Part shown: in pieces, positions 7,849 through 15,542 of the stretch
Layout: each line of letters begins with the position of its first letter
How positions within the stretch are numbered: the first letter of the stretch is position 1
Translations under genes and position numbers: made by a program
NCBI RefSeq assembly: GCF_034555375.1
Contig: NZ_CP140706.1
Location: forward strand, 859,001-923,000
Reading direction: 5' to 3'
Source: Pseudomonas sp. B33.4
GTDB taxonomy: Bacteria > Pseudomonadota > Gammaproteobacteria > Pseudomonadales > Pseudomonadaceae
DNA: 64,000 bases
Notes under the pieces: model-generated
Told to the model about the DNA's origin: nothing
What the model saw: the letters and a program-made list of their open reading frames with translations, nothing else
Databases searched by the model: none

Positions 7849-8520
7849 GTGGAATTGAGACTGAGTCTGTTCGGCGTCAAACGCGCGATAGATCTGAGCT
7901 TTTTGGCGCGTTTTCGCAACACCTGGGTGGTGTTGGCGGCATCGGTATTGGTGATCCCGCTAACCCTGTGGTTACTGGCGCCGGCGGCGGTGCCGGATCT
8001 GGCCCACGGCAATACAGCGGGTGCACAAGCGTTGGCAGCGGGGTGGGCCAAGGGCGACATGATCGTCCTGGTGCGTCACGTCGAGCGTTGCGATCACTCC
8101 AAAGCCGCGTGCCTGAGCGGTAATGACGGCATCACCGATCGCTCGCGCAGTGTCGCGGTGGCGGTCGGTGCGCAGTTCGAGCAACTGGGCCTGAACAACG
8201 CCGACATCTATAACAGTCCGTCGATGCGCACGGTGCAGACCGCCGGTTACATGTTCAACCATGCCGCCAGCGGTGACGACTGGCTGATCAACTGCCGGGG
8301 TCGCATGTTGCAGGATGCGCTCGCCCACAAGGTTCCCGGTCGCAATCTGGTCCTGGTGACCCACAGCGAATGCATGGCGCAAATCGAGAAAGACCTCAAA
8401 GTGCCGACCTCGGACATGGGTTATGGCTCGTCATTGTTTGTTTCCGCTGCCAGACCGGCGGCTCCCAAGATGCTCGGCTTTATTGAAGCCTCCGACTGGC
8501 GCACGGTGACCACCCGATGA
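7849..8520 (+). CDS. Membrane-anchored histidine phosphatase family protein
   Basis: The protein has 223 aa from GTG 7849 (GAGG about 9 nt upstream); an ATG at 7825 in frame is the alternative. Residues 26-46 form one membrane segment, so the catalytic part is likely periplasmic. The histidine phosphatase signature is complete: [12 protein letters not shown] with R76-H77, [14 protein letters not shown] with R127, and VLVTHSE with H172. It ends inside the next gene (ATGA overlap, 4 nt) and therefore forms an operon with the PAP2 phosphatase. Enterobacterial relatives of this kind (Ais/PmrG group) are linked to LPS heptose phosphate removal. Together with the PAP2 and ArnT-like neighbours, a role in envelope phosphate remodelling is inferred. 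Confidence 0.75.
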   Translation: MELRLSLFGVKRAIDLSFLARFRNTWVVLAASVLVIPLTLWLLAPAAVPDLAHGNTAGAQALAAGWAKGDMIVLVRHVERCDHSKAACLSGNDGITDRSRSVAVAVGAQFEQLGLNNADIYNSPSMRTVQTAGYMFNHAASGDDWLINCRGRMLQDALAHKVPGRNLVLVTHSECMAQIEKDLKVPTSDMGYGSSLFVSAARPAAPKMLGFIEASDWRTVTTR

Positions 8521-9338
8521 AATCCCGTTTCTACGTTTATAACTTCGGCATTCCGCTGGCCTGCGCGGCGCTGGTGTTCCTGATGTTCGACATGACCAGA
8601 ATCGACATCGCCTTCAGCAACCTGCTGTTCGATCCGCTGACCCAGACCTTCCCGCTCGACAAAATCCACTTTTTCGAAAAGCTCACGCATAAATGGGCGC
8701 GGATCATTCCGAACTGGACGGCGGAAATCGCCCTGATCGGCGCGCTGCTATCGGTGGTCTGGCCGTTGGTCAATTCGCACAAACGTCCGCGACTCGGTGC
8801 AATGCTGGAGCGCAGCAAAGTCGCGCCGGTGCTGCGATTTACCGCTGATCACCGTAGGGATTTTCTGTTTGTCGTGGTCGCATTTGCGGTCTGTACGGGG
8901 GTGATTCACTTTCTCAAATCCCACACCAGCGTTTACTGCCCGATCGAGACCACGCTGTACGGCGGGAAAATGGCCCACATTGAGTGGTACAGCAATTTTC
9001 AACTGTTCCATGAAGCCGGCAGTGGCCGGTGCTGGCCGGGTGGTCATGCGTCGGGTGGCTTCACCATGCTGGCGCTGTATTTCGTGGCGCGGCGCTATCA
9101 ATGGCGGTTTTCCAGTGCAATCTTGTGGGGCTCTCTGCTGTTGGGGGGCGTGTATGGGACTACTCGTGTCCTGCAAGGCTGGCACTACATGTCCCACACC
9201 TTCTGGGCCGGAATCTTCGTGTGGCTGGCGTGTTTGCTGACAGCGCTGGCCTTCTACGGACGCGCGCGGCTGGATGTGCCGGTGCTGGGCAAGCGTGAGC
9301 AGAAAGCTTTCGGTGCTCAGCCTGAGGTCTCTCTCTGA
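8517..9338 (+). CDS. PAP2-family membrane phosphatase (lipid A/undecaprenyl phosphate-type)
   Basis: The protein has 273 aa with about six hydrophobic helices. The PAP2 motifs are recognisable but altered: C1 reads K134-SHTSVY-C141-P142 where the usual form is KX6RP, C2 is PGGH at 174-177, and C3 is TR217-VLQGW-H223-YMS-H227 where the usual form is SRX5HX3D. The active-site histidines are kept, while the C1 Arg and C3 Asp are replaced. Family members remove or transfer phosphate on lipid A, undecaprenyl pyrophosphate or phospholipids in the inner membrane. The gene overlaps the upstream histidine phosphatase by 4 nt and faces the ArnT-like gene across a shared terminator. The substrate is unknown. 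Confidence 0.8.
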   Translation: MKSRFYVYNFGIPLACAALVFLMFDMTRIDIAFSNLLFDPLTQTFPLDKIHFFEKLTHKWARIIPNWTAEIALIGALLSVVWPLVNSHKRPRLGAMLERSKVAPVLRFTADHRRDFLFVVVAFAVCTGVIHFLKSHTSVYCPIETTLYGGKMAHIEWYSNFQLFHEAGSGRCWPGGHASGGFTMLALYFVARRYQWRFSSAILWGSLLLGGVYGTTRVLQGWHYMSHTFWAGIFVWLACLLTALAFYGRARLDVPVLGKREQKAFGAQPEVSL

Positions 9339-9356
9339 ACCCGTTCGGATGAAATG

Positions 9357-9386
9357 AAAAACCCGCCAATCATCGGCGGGTTTTTT
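9357..9386. terminator. Bidirectional rho-independent terminator
   Basis: AAAACCCGCC-(aatcat)-GGCGGGTTTT is a stem with A and T tracts on its two sides, placed between the convergent PAP2 and ArnT-like genes. Confidence 0.9.
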
Positions 9387-9402
9387 ATGGGCTGCACAGG
9401 GC

Positions 9403-10842
9403 TCAATAGCCGACGAAGTAATACGCCTGACGCCCGACCATCATGGTCTTGAGTACTTTCAGTGGGCGCGCGGGTTCGCTGTCGCCGGCCATCACCACGA
9501 CATGCGAGGGCGAGGCCGTGAGGAAGTCTCGCAACTGTGCCTCGGTATCCAGCCCTTTGAGCACTTGCTGGGTATAGAAGACCGTCGCGCCACCGATCCG
9601 CTCATTGGCCTGAAACAGTGCGACCTGATGCCCGGCGGTCTGCAGTGTCTGAATTTCTGTGCTCAATGGCAGGAACGAAAGCTTTTTGTCGGCGTGGGGC
9701 AGGGCCCATTGCGCGGCGGCGAGGTAACTGCCGATCACCAGCGTGAACACACCCACTGCCAGTGTCTGACGGTGACGGGCGATTCGGCCTACGAATCGAT
9801 TGGCGGATTCGTACTGCTTCAATCGTTCGAACAACACGCTTGCATATTCTGCCGCGATCACCGCTGCGGCTGGCGTCATCGACATCAGGTACACCGTGCG
9901 CTTGCTCGACGCCAACGTCAGCATCACGAACTGCGCAACGATCCACAGGCTGAAAAACAGCAAGTAGCGGTTGGCCTTCAGATGTTTGCGGAAATGCCAG
10001 AGCCCCAGGTACACCAGAATGTTCCACGGCAGGAAGGCTTCCGGCAGCTTCGCGAGGTAGTAATAGAACGGTTCGTAGTGCCCGGCCTCGACGAACGAAC
10101 CGCTGAAGCGCCCGACACTGTTGGTCAGCAGCACCTCTTTGACGGCCTGCGCGCCACCGTGCTGGAAGAGGATGACGAGCCAGATCAGCAGCGGAATCAA
10201 GCCGACCAGGGTCAGTAAGCCCGGCCACAGCCAATCGGTGATTTTCAGACGCTTGTCCATCAGGTTGTCAGCCAGCAGATAAGCAAAAATCACCACCCCC
10301 GGCATCGCCAGCCCCAGCACACCTTTGCTCAATGTAGCGATGGCGATCCCGACGACAAACAACAACGAGTTGCCGAGAGTCGATGCTCGTTGCGCCTGAA
10401 AAAAGGCCAGCAACGCCGTGGTCACGCCGAGGGCGAGCAATGCATCTTCACCGACGCCGCGCACATTGCTCCAGTAACTGGCCATGGTCGCGAGCAGAAT
10501 GCCCGCCGTCCAGGCAATCATCTTCGGCCGTTCAAAGCGGCGCAACATGCCGTACAGCAGCATCACACTGAGCAGCCCGGCCACCGCCGACGCCAGTCGC
10601 ACGGCCCACGGTGAAACGCCGAATACGCGCATCGCGCCAGCGTCCAGCCACAGGCTCAGTGGTGGTTTTTCCAGAAACGGTTCACCGAACAGGCGCGGCG
10701 TCACCCAGTCGTCGTCCAGATGCATCTCCATGGCGATGCCGGCGACGCGGGCCTCGGTGGAGCCTTGCAATTGGTGGTTACCCAGCGCGAAGAAAAACAG
10801 CAGGGCGGCAAGCAGAAACAGTGAAGTGACGGCACGCGACAT
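9403..10842 (-). CDS. ArnT-like glycosyltransferase (GT-C fold, family 39/83)
   Basis: The protein has 479 aa with an N-terminal membrane helix (LFLLAALLFFFALG) followed by the luminal loop GSTEARVAGIAMEMHLDDDWVTPRLFGEPFLEKPPL. In this family an acidic residue early in that loop is catalytic (E in TEAR here), and the PPL motif is typical of dolichyl/undecaprenyl-phosphate-sugar transferases. About ten further hydrophobic segments follow. At 479 aa it is shorter than ArnT (about 550). Such enzymes move a sugar from a polyprenyl-phosphate carrier to lipid A or another envelope acceptor. No arnBCADEF genes are adjacent, so the sugar and acceptor are unknown. MSRAVTSL was taken as start; a more distal ATG would add 19 residues. 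Confidence 0.8.
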   Translation of the reverse strand: MSRAVTSLFLLAALLFFFALGNHQLQGSTEARVAGIAMEMHLDDDWVTPRLFGEPFLEKPPLSLWLDAGAMRVFGVSPWAVRLASAVAGLLSVMLLYGMLRRFERPKMIAWTAGILLATMASYWSNVRGVGEDALLALGVTTALLAFFQAQRASTLGNSLLFVVGIAIATLSKGVLGLAMPGVVIFAYLLADNLMDKRLKITDWLWPGLLTLVGLIPLLIWLVILFQHGGAQAVKEVLLTNSVGRFSGSFVEAGHYEPFYYYLAKLPEAFLPWNILVYLGLWHFRKHLKANRYLLFFSLWIVAQFVMLTLASSKRTVYLMSMTPAAAVIAAEYASVLFERLKQYESANRFVGRIARHRQTLAVGVFTLVIGSYLAAAQWALPHADKKLSFLPLSTEIQTLQTAGHQVALFQANERIGGATVFYTQQVLKGLDTEAQLRDFLTASPSHVVVMAGDSEPARPLKVLKTMMVGRQAYYFVGY

Positions 10843-10909
10843 AGTTTCAGGCAACCGGAAGTGGCGGGAGCCTGAGCATACGTCGGCAATCCTGAACAAA
10901 TTGTGAAGC

Positions 10910-11497
10910 TCAGGCCAGTTGTCGCGACCAGCGTTTTTCCGGCGTTTCGAACCTCGAGTTGACCAGCGCCGTCAGCACGTGGTCCTGCCAGCGTCCGGCA
11001 ATGTTCAGATACGCCTTGGCGTAACCCTCATGTTCGAAACCCAGGCGCTCAAGCAAGCGAGCGCTGCGCTCGTTGCCGGGAATGTAATTGGCCATGATCC
11101 GGTGCAGGCTCTGGGTCTCGAACATGTAAGAGATACCGGTCTCCAGCGCTTCGTGCATCAAGCCCTGACCCTGTTGGGCCTCGTCGATGTGATAACCCAG
11201 ATAACACGCCTGAAAGGCCCCGCGAATAATGCCGCTGAAGTTGCAGGCGCCGATCATTTGCTGGCCATCCGGGGTCAACAGCGCGAAGTGCATGGCCAGC
11301 CCGGCCTCGAATGCACTTGCCTGTATTTCAAGGCGTCGGCGAATCTGCTCGGTGGAAAAGTATTCGGTGGTGCGGATGGGCGACCATGGCGCGAGGTGAC
11401 GCTGGTTGCGTTGATAGAACTGGCTTTCAAGGTCGGCTTGTTCCGGAGCCAGTATCGCGAGCGTCAGGCGTTGGCAGGGCAGGGTCAACAGCGGCAT
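10910..11497 (-). CDS. rimJ: RimJ/RimL-type GNAT N-acetyltransferase
   Basis: The protein has 195 aa. A single GNAT domain covers nearly the whole chain: beta-strand substrate region MPLLTLPCQRLTLAIL, acetyl-CoA binding loop LGYHIDEAQQGQGLMHEAL (Q/RxxGxG/A type), and the late motif NERSARLLERLGFEHEGYAKAYLNIAGRWQDH typical of RimJ/RimL. RimJ acetylates the N-terminal alanine of ribosomal protein S5; some paralogues modify other proteins. The gene starts 68 nt upstream of the ArnT-like gene on the same strand and could share its transcript. The exact target cannot be fixed from sequence. Confidence 0.75.
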   Translation of the reverse strand: MPLLTLPCQRLTLAILAPEQADLESQFYQRNQRHLAPWSPIRTTEYFSTEQIRRRLEIQASAFEAGLAMHFALLTPDGQQMIGACNFSGIIRGAFQACYLGYHIDEAQQGQGLMHEALETGISYMFETQSLHRIMANYIPGNERSARLLERLGFEHEGYAKAYLNIAGRWQDHVLTALVNSRFETPEKRWSRQLA

Positions 11498-11590
11498 CGG
11501 ATGCTCCGGAGTAGGGGATCTTCCGGCAGGTTGGCGCAGTCACCTGTGGAAGAGCAAGCCCTACACAGGCTGACGCGGTAAGTCCGAGGC

Positions 11591-11616
11591 AAAAAAAAGC
11601 CCGCAGGAGCGCGGGC
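11591..11616 (-). terminator. Rho-independent terminator for leftward transcription
   Basis: GCCCGC-(aggagc)-GCGGGC with an 8-A run on its left, which reads as a U-tract on the minus strand. It ends transcripts coming from the DUF6124-like gene, 143 nt beyond that gene's stop and before the acetyltransferase start. Confidence 0.8.
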
Positions 11617-11758
11617 GAACCGTAGTTTCTTGAATGAGCGAGCGGACTGTACAAGGCTTGGCCGCGTAGCTGCAGTGAAGAAAAATTCATCTCGATGGGC
11701 GGCTCGGCGTTGGCCGATGCTCACCCGAACGACGGGGCGACTCGTACAGTTTCACCCG

Positions 11759-12130
11759 TCAATGGCGGGTTTCAGGCCCGCAGGTTTGCGGTCCCTGCGG
11801 GTCAAGATTGTCCCGCGCCCGGCAGACCAGGATCTCGGCCAGTGCGCTCAGTTGCTTCATTGCCACCGCCACATGGCGTTTGGAGCCATCGAACTCTTCG
11901 GCAAGGTTTGCGCTGATGGCGACGAGGGAGTCGAGGATCTCGCTGGCGTGGGTGAGCAGGGTCAGTGTGTCGACATCGTCGCGCACCTTGATGAGTTGAT
12001 TGAGCGGGACGCTACGCCGCCGACGGGTCGCCTCGGTGCGTGCGGCGGTGTTCGACTGAGGTTGGGTGCTGGAAGCGGGCGCGTCGGAAGGTGCCGAGCC
12101 AACCAGCGAAAGTTGTGGGGTCTTTTTCAT
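11759..12130 (-). CDS. DUF6124-like (DUF3077-like) protein
   Basis: The protein has 123 aa starting MKKTPQLSLVGS, with GGAG 7 nt upstream of the ATG. The first 45 residues are Ser/Pro/Thr/Arg-rich and probably disordered. The C-terminal half, DTLTLLTHASEILDSLVAISANLAEEFDGSKRHVAVAMKQLSALAEILV, is two amphipathic helices with the DUF6124 pattern (D-T-x-x-L-L-x-x-A-S-E ... R-x-x-x-x-x-x-x-Q-L). No signal peptide or membrane segment is present. These small proteins are numerous in Pseudomonas and have no known function. The decayed copy at 2378-2741 belongs to the same group. Confidence 0.6.
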   Translation of the reverse strand: MKKTPQLSLVGSAPSDAPASSTQPQSNTAARTEATRRRRSVPLNQLIKVRDDVDTLTLLTHASEILDSLVAISANLAEEFDGSKRHVAVAMKQLSALAEILVCRARDNLDPQGPQTCGPETRH

Positions 12131-12371
12131 GACGTAGCTCCGTGGAGTGAACATTCACTGCAGTTGCGGCTGCCAAACCGTCCGCTGGTTGGCAGTGGTC
12201 GTGGAGGGTAACGTCCTGAGGAACTGTCCACCAGTTCATCAAAGTCGACGCGTGTTGCGGGAATTTTCCTAGGACGTTCGGTGTGGGAAGGCGAGTGTGG
12301 CGATAAAACCAAACGGCAGTCGCGGTGATCACGGATAGTCATTTCAAGACGTGTGGTCCGGTGACGGGAAC

Positions 12372-13295
12372 TCAATACTCCGCCACCTTATCTTCGCGCA
12401 GAACCCACCCGGCCTCGCCCCTCACCAACGTGTATTGAACCTGGCGCATCTTCCCCGTGCGGCCTGCGCCTGCGTCAGTGCTGTCATATATCGGGAAGCG
12501 CTGCACCAAGGCGTTTTCCACCACCGCAAACGAATCCTCGCCCTGATAGCCCTCGGCGATTTTCGGATTGTCGCTGACCGGCGGCAGGTAGATTTCGCTC
12601 AGGGATTTTTTGTTGTTGGCCGAATAGGCGATCAACTCACCCGGCATGCCGCGTCCGGGAATGCGGGTGAAAACGTAGATTTCGGGCGAGCCGTCGTTGT
12701 TCAGGTCGGCAATCTCGGCGCGGACGATATCGCCCTTGAGCGGCCGGGTAATCGCACTGTTGTCGATTTCCAGGCCTTTGGGTTCAATGCGCAAAACGGG
12801 TTGGCCATCGGCCTGTTCACGGCTGACGTGAAAGCGGATGCCCTGCAATTCCAATGTCTGCTCGAACGGTTTCGTCCCGTCCACCGCATCGGCAATGGCG
12901 AGCCTCAGAGACAACGCATAGTTGGCGACTTCATTGCGCCGTGCCGCATTGCGCGTGAGGTATACCTGAACGGTGTACTCCCCATCGGAAGGCAAGGAGC
13001 CGGAAAAGTGATTGCCCATGATCGAGCCGTTGAACAGTGCGTAATCCGCGCCCTTGGCAGTAATGTTGAAGTAAGCGGAGGTGTTGGATGGTTTGAAATC
13101 GACGGTGAGCATCTGACCGGTCCTGGCGTTGAATCGGTACTCCGCCGTTTGGTCACCCTTGATCGACTGTTTGCGCTGGACACTTTCCGCGCTGGTTGTG
13201 AAAGCGATCGGTTCGACGCGCACAGCGCCAGCATCTGCTGCGTGGACAGGCAGGGAAATCAGTGCAGCCAGCGTGGCGGCGATCCAGATCTTCAT
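12372..13295 (-). CDS. Periplasmic protein with PliG-like (g-type lysozyme inhibitor) N-terminal domain
   Basis: The protein has 307 aa with a clear signal peptide (MKIWIAATLAALISLPVHA-A). Residues about 40-130 resemble the E. coli g-type lysozyme inhibitor PliG: a YRFNARTGQMLTVDF strand pair, then LPSDGEYTVQVYLTRNAARRNEVANYALSL, comparable to the PliG segment with its Gly-x-Tyr and Thr-Arg-Asn-x-Ala-Arg. PliG is about 130 aa, so this protein carries an extra domain of about 170 residues. That domain includes IADLNNDGSPEIYVF, a calcium-loop-like repeat of the FG-GAP/integrin type. A role in protection against lysozyme is inferred from the first domain only. Confidence 0.6.
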   Translation of the reverse strand: MKIWIAATLAALISLPVHAADAGAVRVEPIAFTTSAESVQRKQSIKGDQTAEYRFNARTGQMLTVDFKPSNTSAYFNITAKGADYALFNGSIMGNHFSGSLPSDGEYTVQVYLTRNAARRNEVANYALSLRLAIADAVDGTKPFEQTLELQGIRFHVSREQADGQPVLRIEPKGLEIDNSAITRPLKGDIVRAEIADLNNDGSPEIYVFTRIPGRGMPGELIAYSANNKKSLSEIYLPPVSDNPKIAEGYQGEDSFAVVENALVQRFPIYDSTDAGAGRTGKMRQVQYTLVRGEAGWVLREDKVAEY

Positions 13296-13512
13296 CTTTA
13301 ACTCCGTTGCATCTCGATGTTTGCAGCATAGAGGTTGGGTCGAGCCAGCGTCCTGGATTACACGGATTAAATGTTGCTGGATTTGAGTGTGTGCTTGGAG
13401 GGGCGGCCAGCGTTGGATGTTTGATCCATCAGGAAACCGTTCACATAATTCTCACCTGAGTTTTGCCATGATCATTGCCAATATTTCATCGGCCCGAGCG
13501 AGTGATCCCATC

Positions 13513-14553
13513 ATGAATGTGAGCGTGCTCTACGCGTTGGTTGCGGCAGCGTTGTTTGGCGCCAGTACGCCACTCGCCAAGCTGTTGGGGGTGCAGATTT
13601 CGCCGATTCTATTGGCCGGGTTGCTCTATCTGGGCAGCGGGATGGGTTTGACCGTCCTGCGTTTTGTCCGCGATCGAGGTTGGCAGCGTTCGGGACTCGG
13701 CACCGGCGAATGGGCGTGGCTGATCGGTGCCATCGGCTTCGGCGGTGTGCTGGCGCCGGTGGCATTGATGTTCGGTTTGACCAGAACGTCCGGCGCGAGC
13801 GCCTCACTGATGCTCAATCTGGAATCAGTGCTCACGGCGCTGCTGGCGTGGCTAGTGTTCAAGGAAAATGCCGATCGGCGAATCGTGATCGGCATGCTCG
13901 CCATCGTGGCCGGCGGTGTCGTGTTGTCCTGGCCGCAACAGGCCGTTTCGGCGCAGGACTGGACAGGGCCGCTCGCCGTCGCCTTCGCCTGCTTTTGCTG
14001 GGCCATCGACAACAACCTCACGCGGAAAGTCTCTGCCTCGGACGCACTGTTCATCGCCGGCAGCAAAGGCCTAGTCGCCGGTCTGGTCAACTGCGGCCTG
14101 GCCTTGCTCATCGGCACGCAAATGCCTGCGGCCACCACGCTGGTGCCCATCCTGCTGGTCGGGTTTTTCGGCTACGGCGTCAGCCTGGTGATGTTCGTCC
14201 TCGCCCTGCGCGGGCTGGGCAGTGCGCGCACCGGCGCGTACTTTTCCACCGCACCGTTTCTGGGCGCTGCTATCTCGATTCTGCTGCTGGGCGAGTCGGT
14301 GTCGCTGATGTTCCTGCTCGCTGCAGCGTTAATGGCCGTGGGGGTATGGATTCATCTGATGGAGAACCATACTCACGAGCATCAGCATGAACTGCTCGAG
14401 CATGATCATCGCCACACACACGACGAGCATCACCAGCATACGCACGGGTTTGAGTGGGATGGAACGGAGCCGCACAGTCATCCGCATGTGCATACGCCGA
14501 TGCGGCATCGGCATGCGCATTTTCCGGATGTGCATCATCGGCATGAGCATTGA
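13513..14553 (+). CDS. EamA/DMT-family exporter with histidine-rich C-terminal tail
   Basis: The protein has 346 aa from ATG 13513; an in-frame ATG at 13468 is the alternative. Ten hydrophobic helices in two EamA repeats (about residues 3-135 and 150-285) define a drug/metabolite transporter of the EamA type, with the typical helix-end LMLNLESVLTALLAWLVFKE. After the last helix (GVWIHLMEN) follows a soluble tail of about 60 residues that is more than one third His (HTHEHQHELLEHDHRHTHDEHHQHTH and a second block near the end). Such a tail suggests metal binding (Zn, Ni, Co or Cu), which is unusual for EamA proteins generally involved in amino acid or metabolite export. The substrate is unknown. 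Confidence 0.8.
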   Translation: MNVSVLYALVAAALFGASTPLAKLLGVQISPILLAGLLYLGSGMGLTVLRFVRDRGWQRSGLGTGEWAWLIGAIGFGGVLAPVALMFGLTRTSGASASLMLNLESVLTALLAWLVFKENADRRIVIGMLAIVAGGVVLSWPQQAVSAQDWTGPLAVAFACFCWAIDNNLTRKVSASDALFIAGSKGLVAGLVNCGLALLIGTQMPAATTLVPILLVGFFGYGVSLVMFVLALRGLGSARTGAYFSTAPFLGAAISILLLGESVSLMFLLAAALMAVGVWIHLMENHTHEHQHELLEHDHRHTHDEHHQHTHGFEWDGTEPHSHPHVHTPMRHRHAHFPDVHHRHEH

Positions 14554-14610
14554 AGTGTGTGGGGAGGGATTGGTTTTTGGCGGAAGGGGCTGGATGGGGC
14601 GGCCAGATGC

Positions 14611-14639
14611 GACAAAGCCCGCACTTGGCGGGCTTTGTC
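14611..14639 (-). terminator. Rho-independent terminator of ssrA
   Basis: GACAAAGCCCGC-(acttg)-GCGGGCTTTGTC is a perfect 12-bp stem 10 nt beyond the tmRNA 3' end. It can also stop rightward transcripts from the exporter gene. Confidence 0.85.
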
Positions 14640-14648
14640 GTTGAGAGT

Positions 14649-15037
14649 TGGTGGAGCCGGGGGGATTTGAACCCCCGTCCGCCAGTACTCCGCTGTCGGT
14701 ACTACATGCGTAGCCGTTTCTATTAAGTTAACCCTCAGCGACCCGAAGGGCAGGGTGCTTTGGGCGAGTTGTGTAAGTTTTAGCCGCTTCGTCCACAACG
14801 TACTGCACGGCGATTCTGTTCTATATGACAATCATTTTGGGTTTACAGACATCCCCTGATGATTGCTGGACCCGAAGGTACCAGGAGCATTGTCAGCTGC
14901 AATTAAGCAGCGAGAGCAACACCGTATTGGTCGTCATTGGCAACTATAAGTAGTTGCAACAGTGGATTTACGACTTCTGTTACCAAGTCGGCATGCACCT
15001 AGAGTTTCGCAACCGGCGTCGAATCCTAAACGGCCCC
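14649..15037 (-). ncRNA. ssrA: Transfer-messenger RNA (tmRNA)
   Basis: The 389-nt gene begins GGGGCCGTTTAGGATTCGAC (complement of 15037-15018) and ends GGCTCCACCA with encoded CCA. The 5' and 3' ends pair as the Ala-type acceptor domain with its T-arm (GGGGGTTCAAATCCCCC). The tag reading frame on the minus strand, from 14941 to a TAA at 14903, encodes ANDDQYGVALAA, a typical Pseudomonas degradation tag. It acts with SmpB (encoded at 24278-24760) to rescue stalled ribosomes. Confidence 0.97.
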
Positions 15038-15097
15038 GAACTCATTGCTCAGTACATCTGTTTGAGCAACAAGCGTGTGCAGTGTACGCCAATCGGC

Positions 15098-15125
15098 CCG
15101 CAAGGCCAACCCGAAGGTTGGCCGG
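15098..15125. terminator. Probable terminator hairpin
   Basis: AGGCCAACC-(cgaa)-GGTTGGCC lies directly past the stop of the small secreted protein gene on the minus strand, just before the ssrA promoter. The U-tract is weak. Confidence 0.5.
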
Positions 15126-15133
15126 GACGCTGA

Positions 15134-15412
15134 TCAGTTATTGGTGCCGGTGGATTTGCGCAGTTCCACGATGGTTTGCGAGGTTTCCGCAATGCAATCG
15201 TCGATTTTGCCTTGAGCTTTGAGCGCCTTGGCCTTGGCCACACTGGTTTCAGCGCGCTGAGTCAGTTCCGGATTTGATGACAGCTGCCCCTTGCCATTCT
15301 CAATGGTCTGAATATTGGCATCACACAGGTCGGCAGGCTTGCCGTCAGCAAACGAAGTGGACGCCATCATCGATGCAGTAACGAACAGACCTAACAGTAC
15401 AGAACGTTTCAT
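15134..15412 (-). CDS. Small secreted hypothetical protein
   Basis: The protein has 92 aa. The signal peptide MKRSVLLGLFVTASMMASTSFA is followed by a mature 70-residue alpha-helical, Lys/Ala/Thr-rich protein with two Cys (LCDANI, DDCIAE) that could form a disulfide. AGGAGA lies 7 nt before the ATG. I do not recognise the family. It is bracketed by terminators on both sides, so it is probably expressed alone. Confidence 0.65.
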   Translation of the reverse strand: MKRSVLLGLFVTASMMASTSFADGKPADLCDANIQTIENGKGQLSSNPELTQRAETSVAKAKALKAQGKIDDCIAETSQTIVELRKSTGTNN

Positions 15413-15483
15413 GTGTATCTCCTTGAACCGAGTGGGTCCAGACTTCGCTGGCCGTCAGGACGGGCAACCGTATGGAAGAAAAA

Positions 15484-15512
15484 CCCCGATCAGTCGGGGT
15501 TATTCTGTGGAC
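15484..15512 (-). terminator. Rho-independent terminator of the lactate operon
   Basis: AACCCCGA-(tcag)-TCGGGGTT with an A-tract on the left side, i.e. a U-tract on the minus strand. It is about 35 nt past the dld stop. Confidence 0.85.
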
Positions 15513-15542
15513 TACAGTCGAACTCAAGGGTTCTATTTTTCT

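Noticed and set aside
11630..12211. 193-codon plus-strand frame opposite the DUF6124-like gene
   Set aside because: The minus-strand protein has a ribosome site and family helices; the plus frame has no recognisable pattern.
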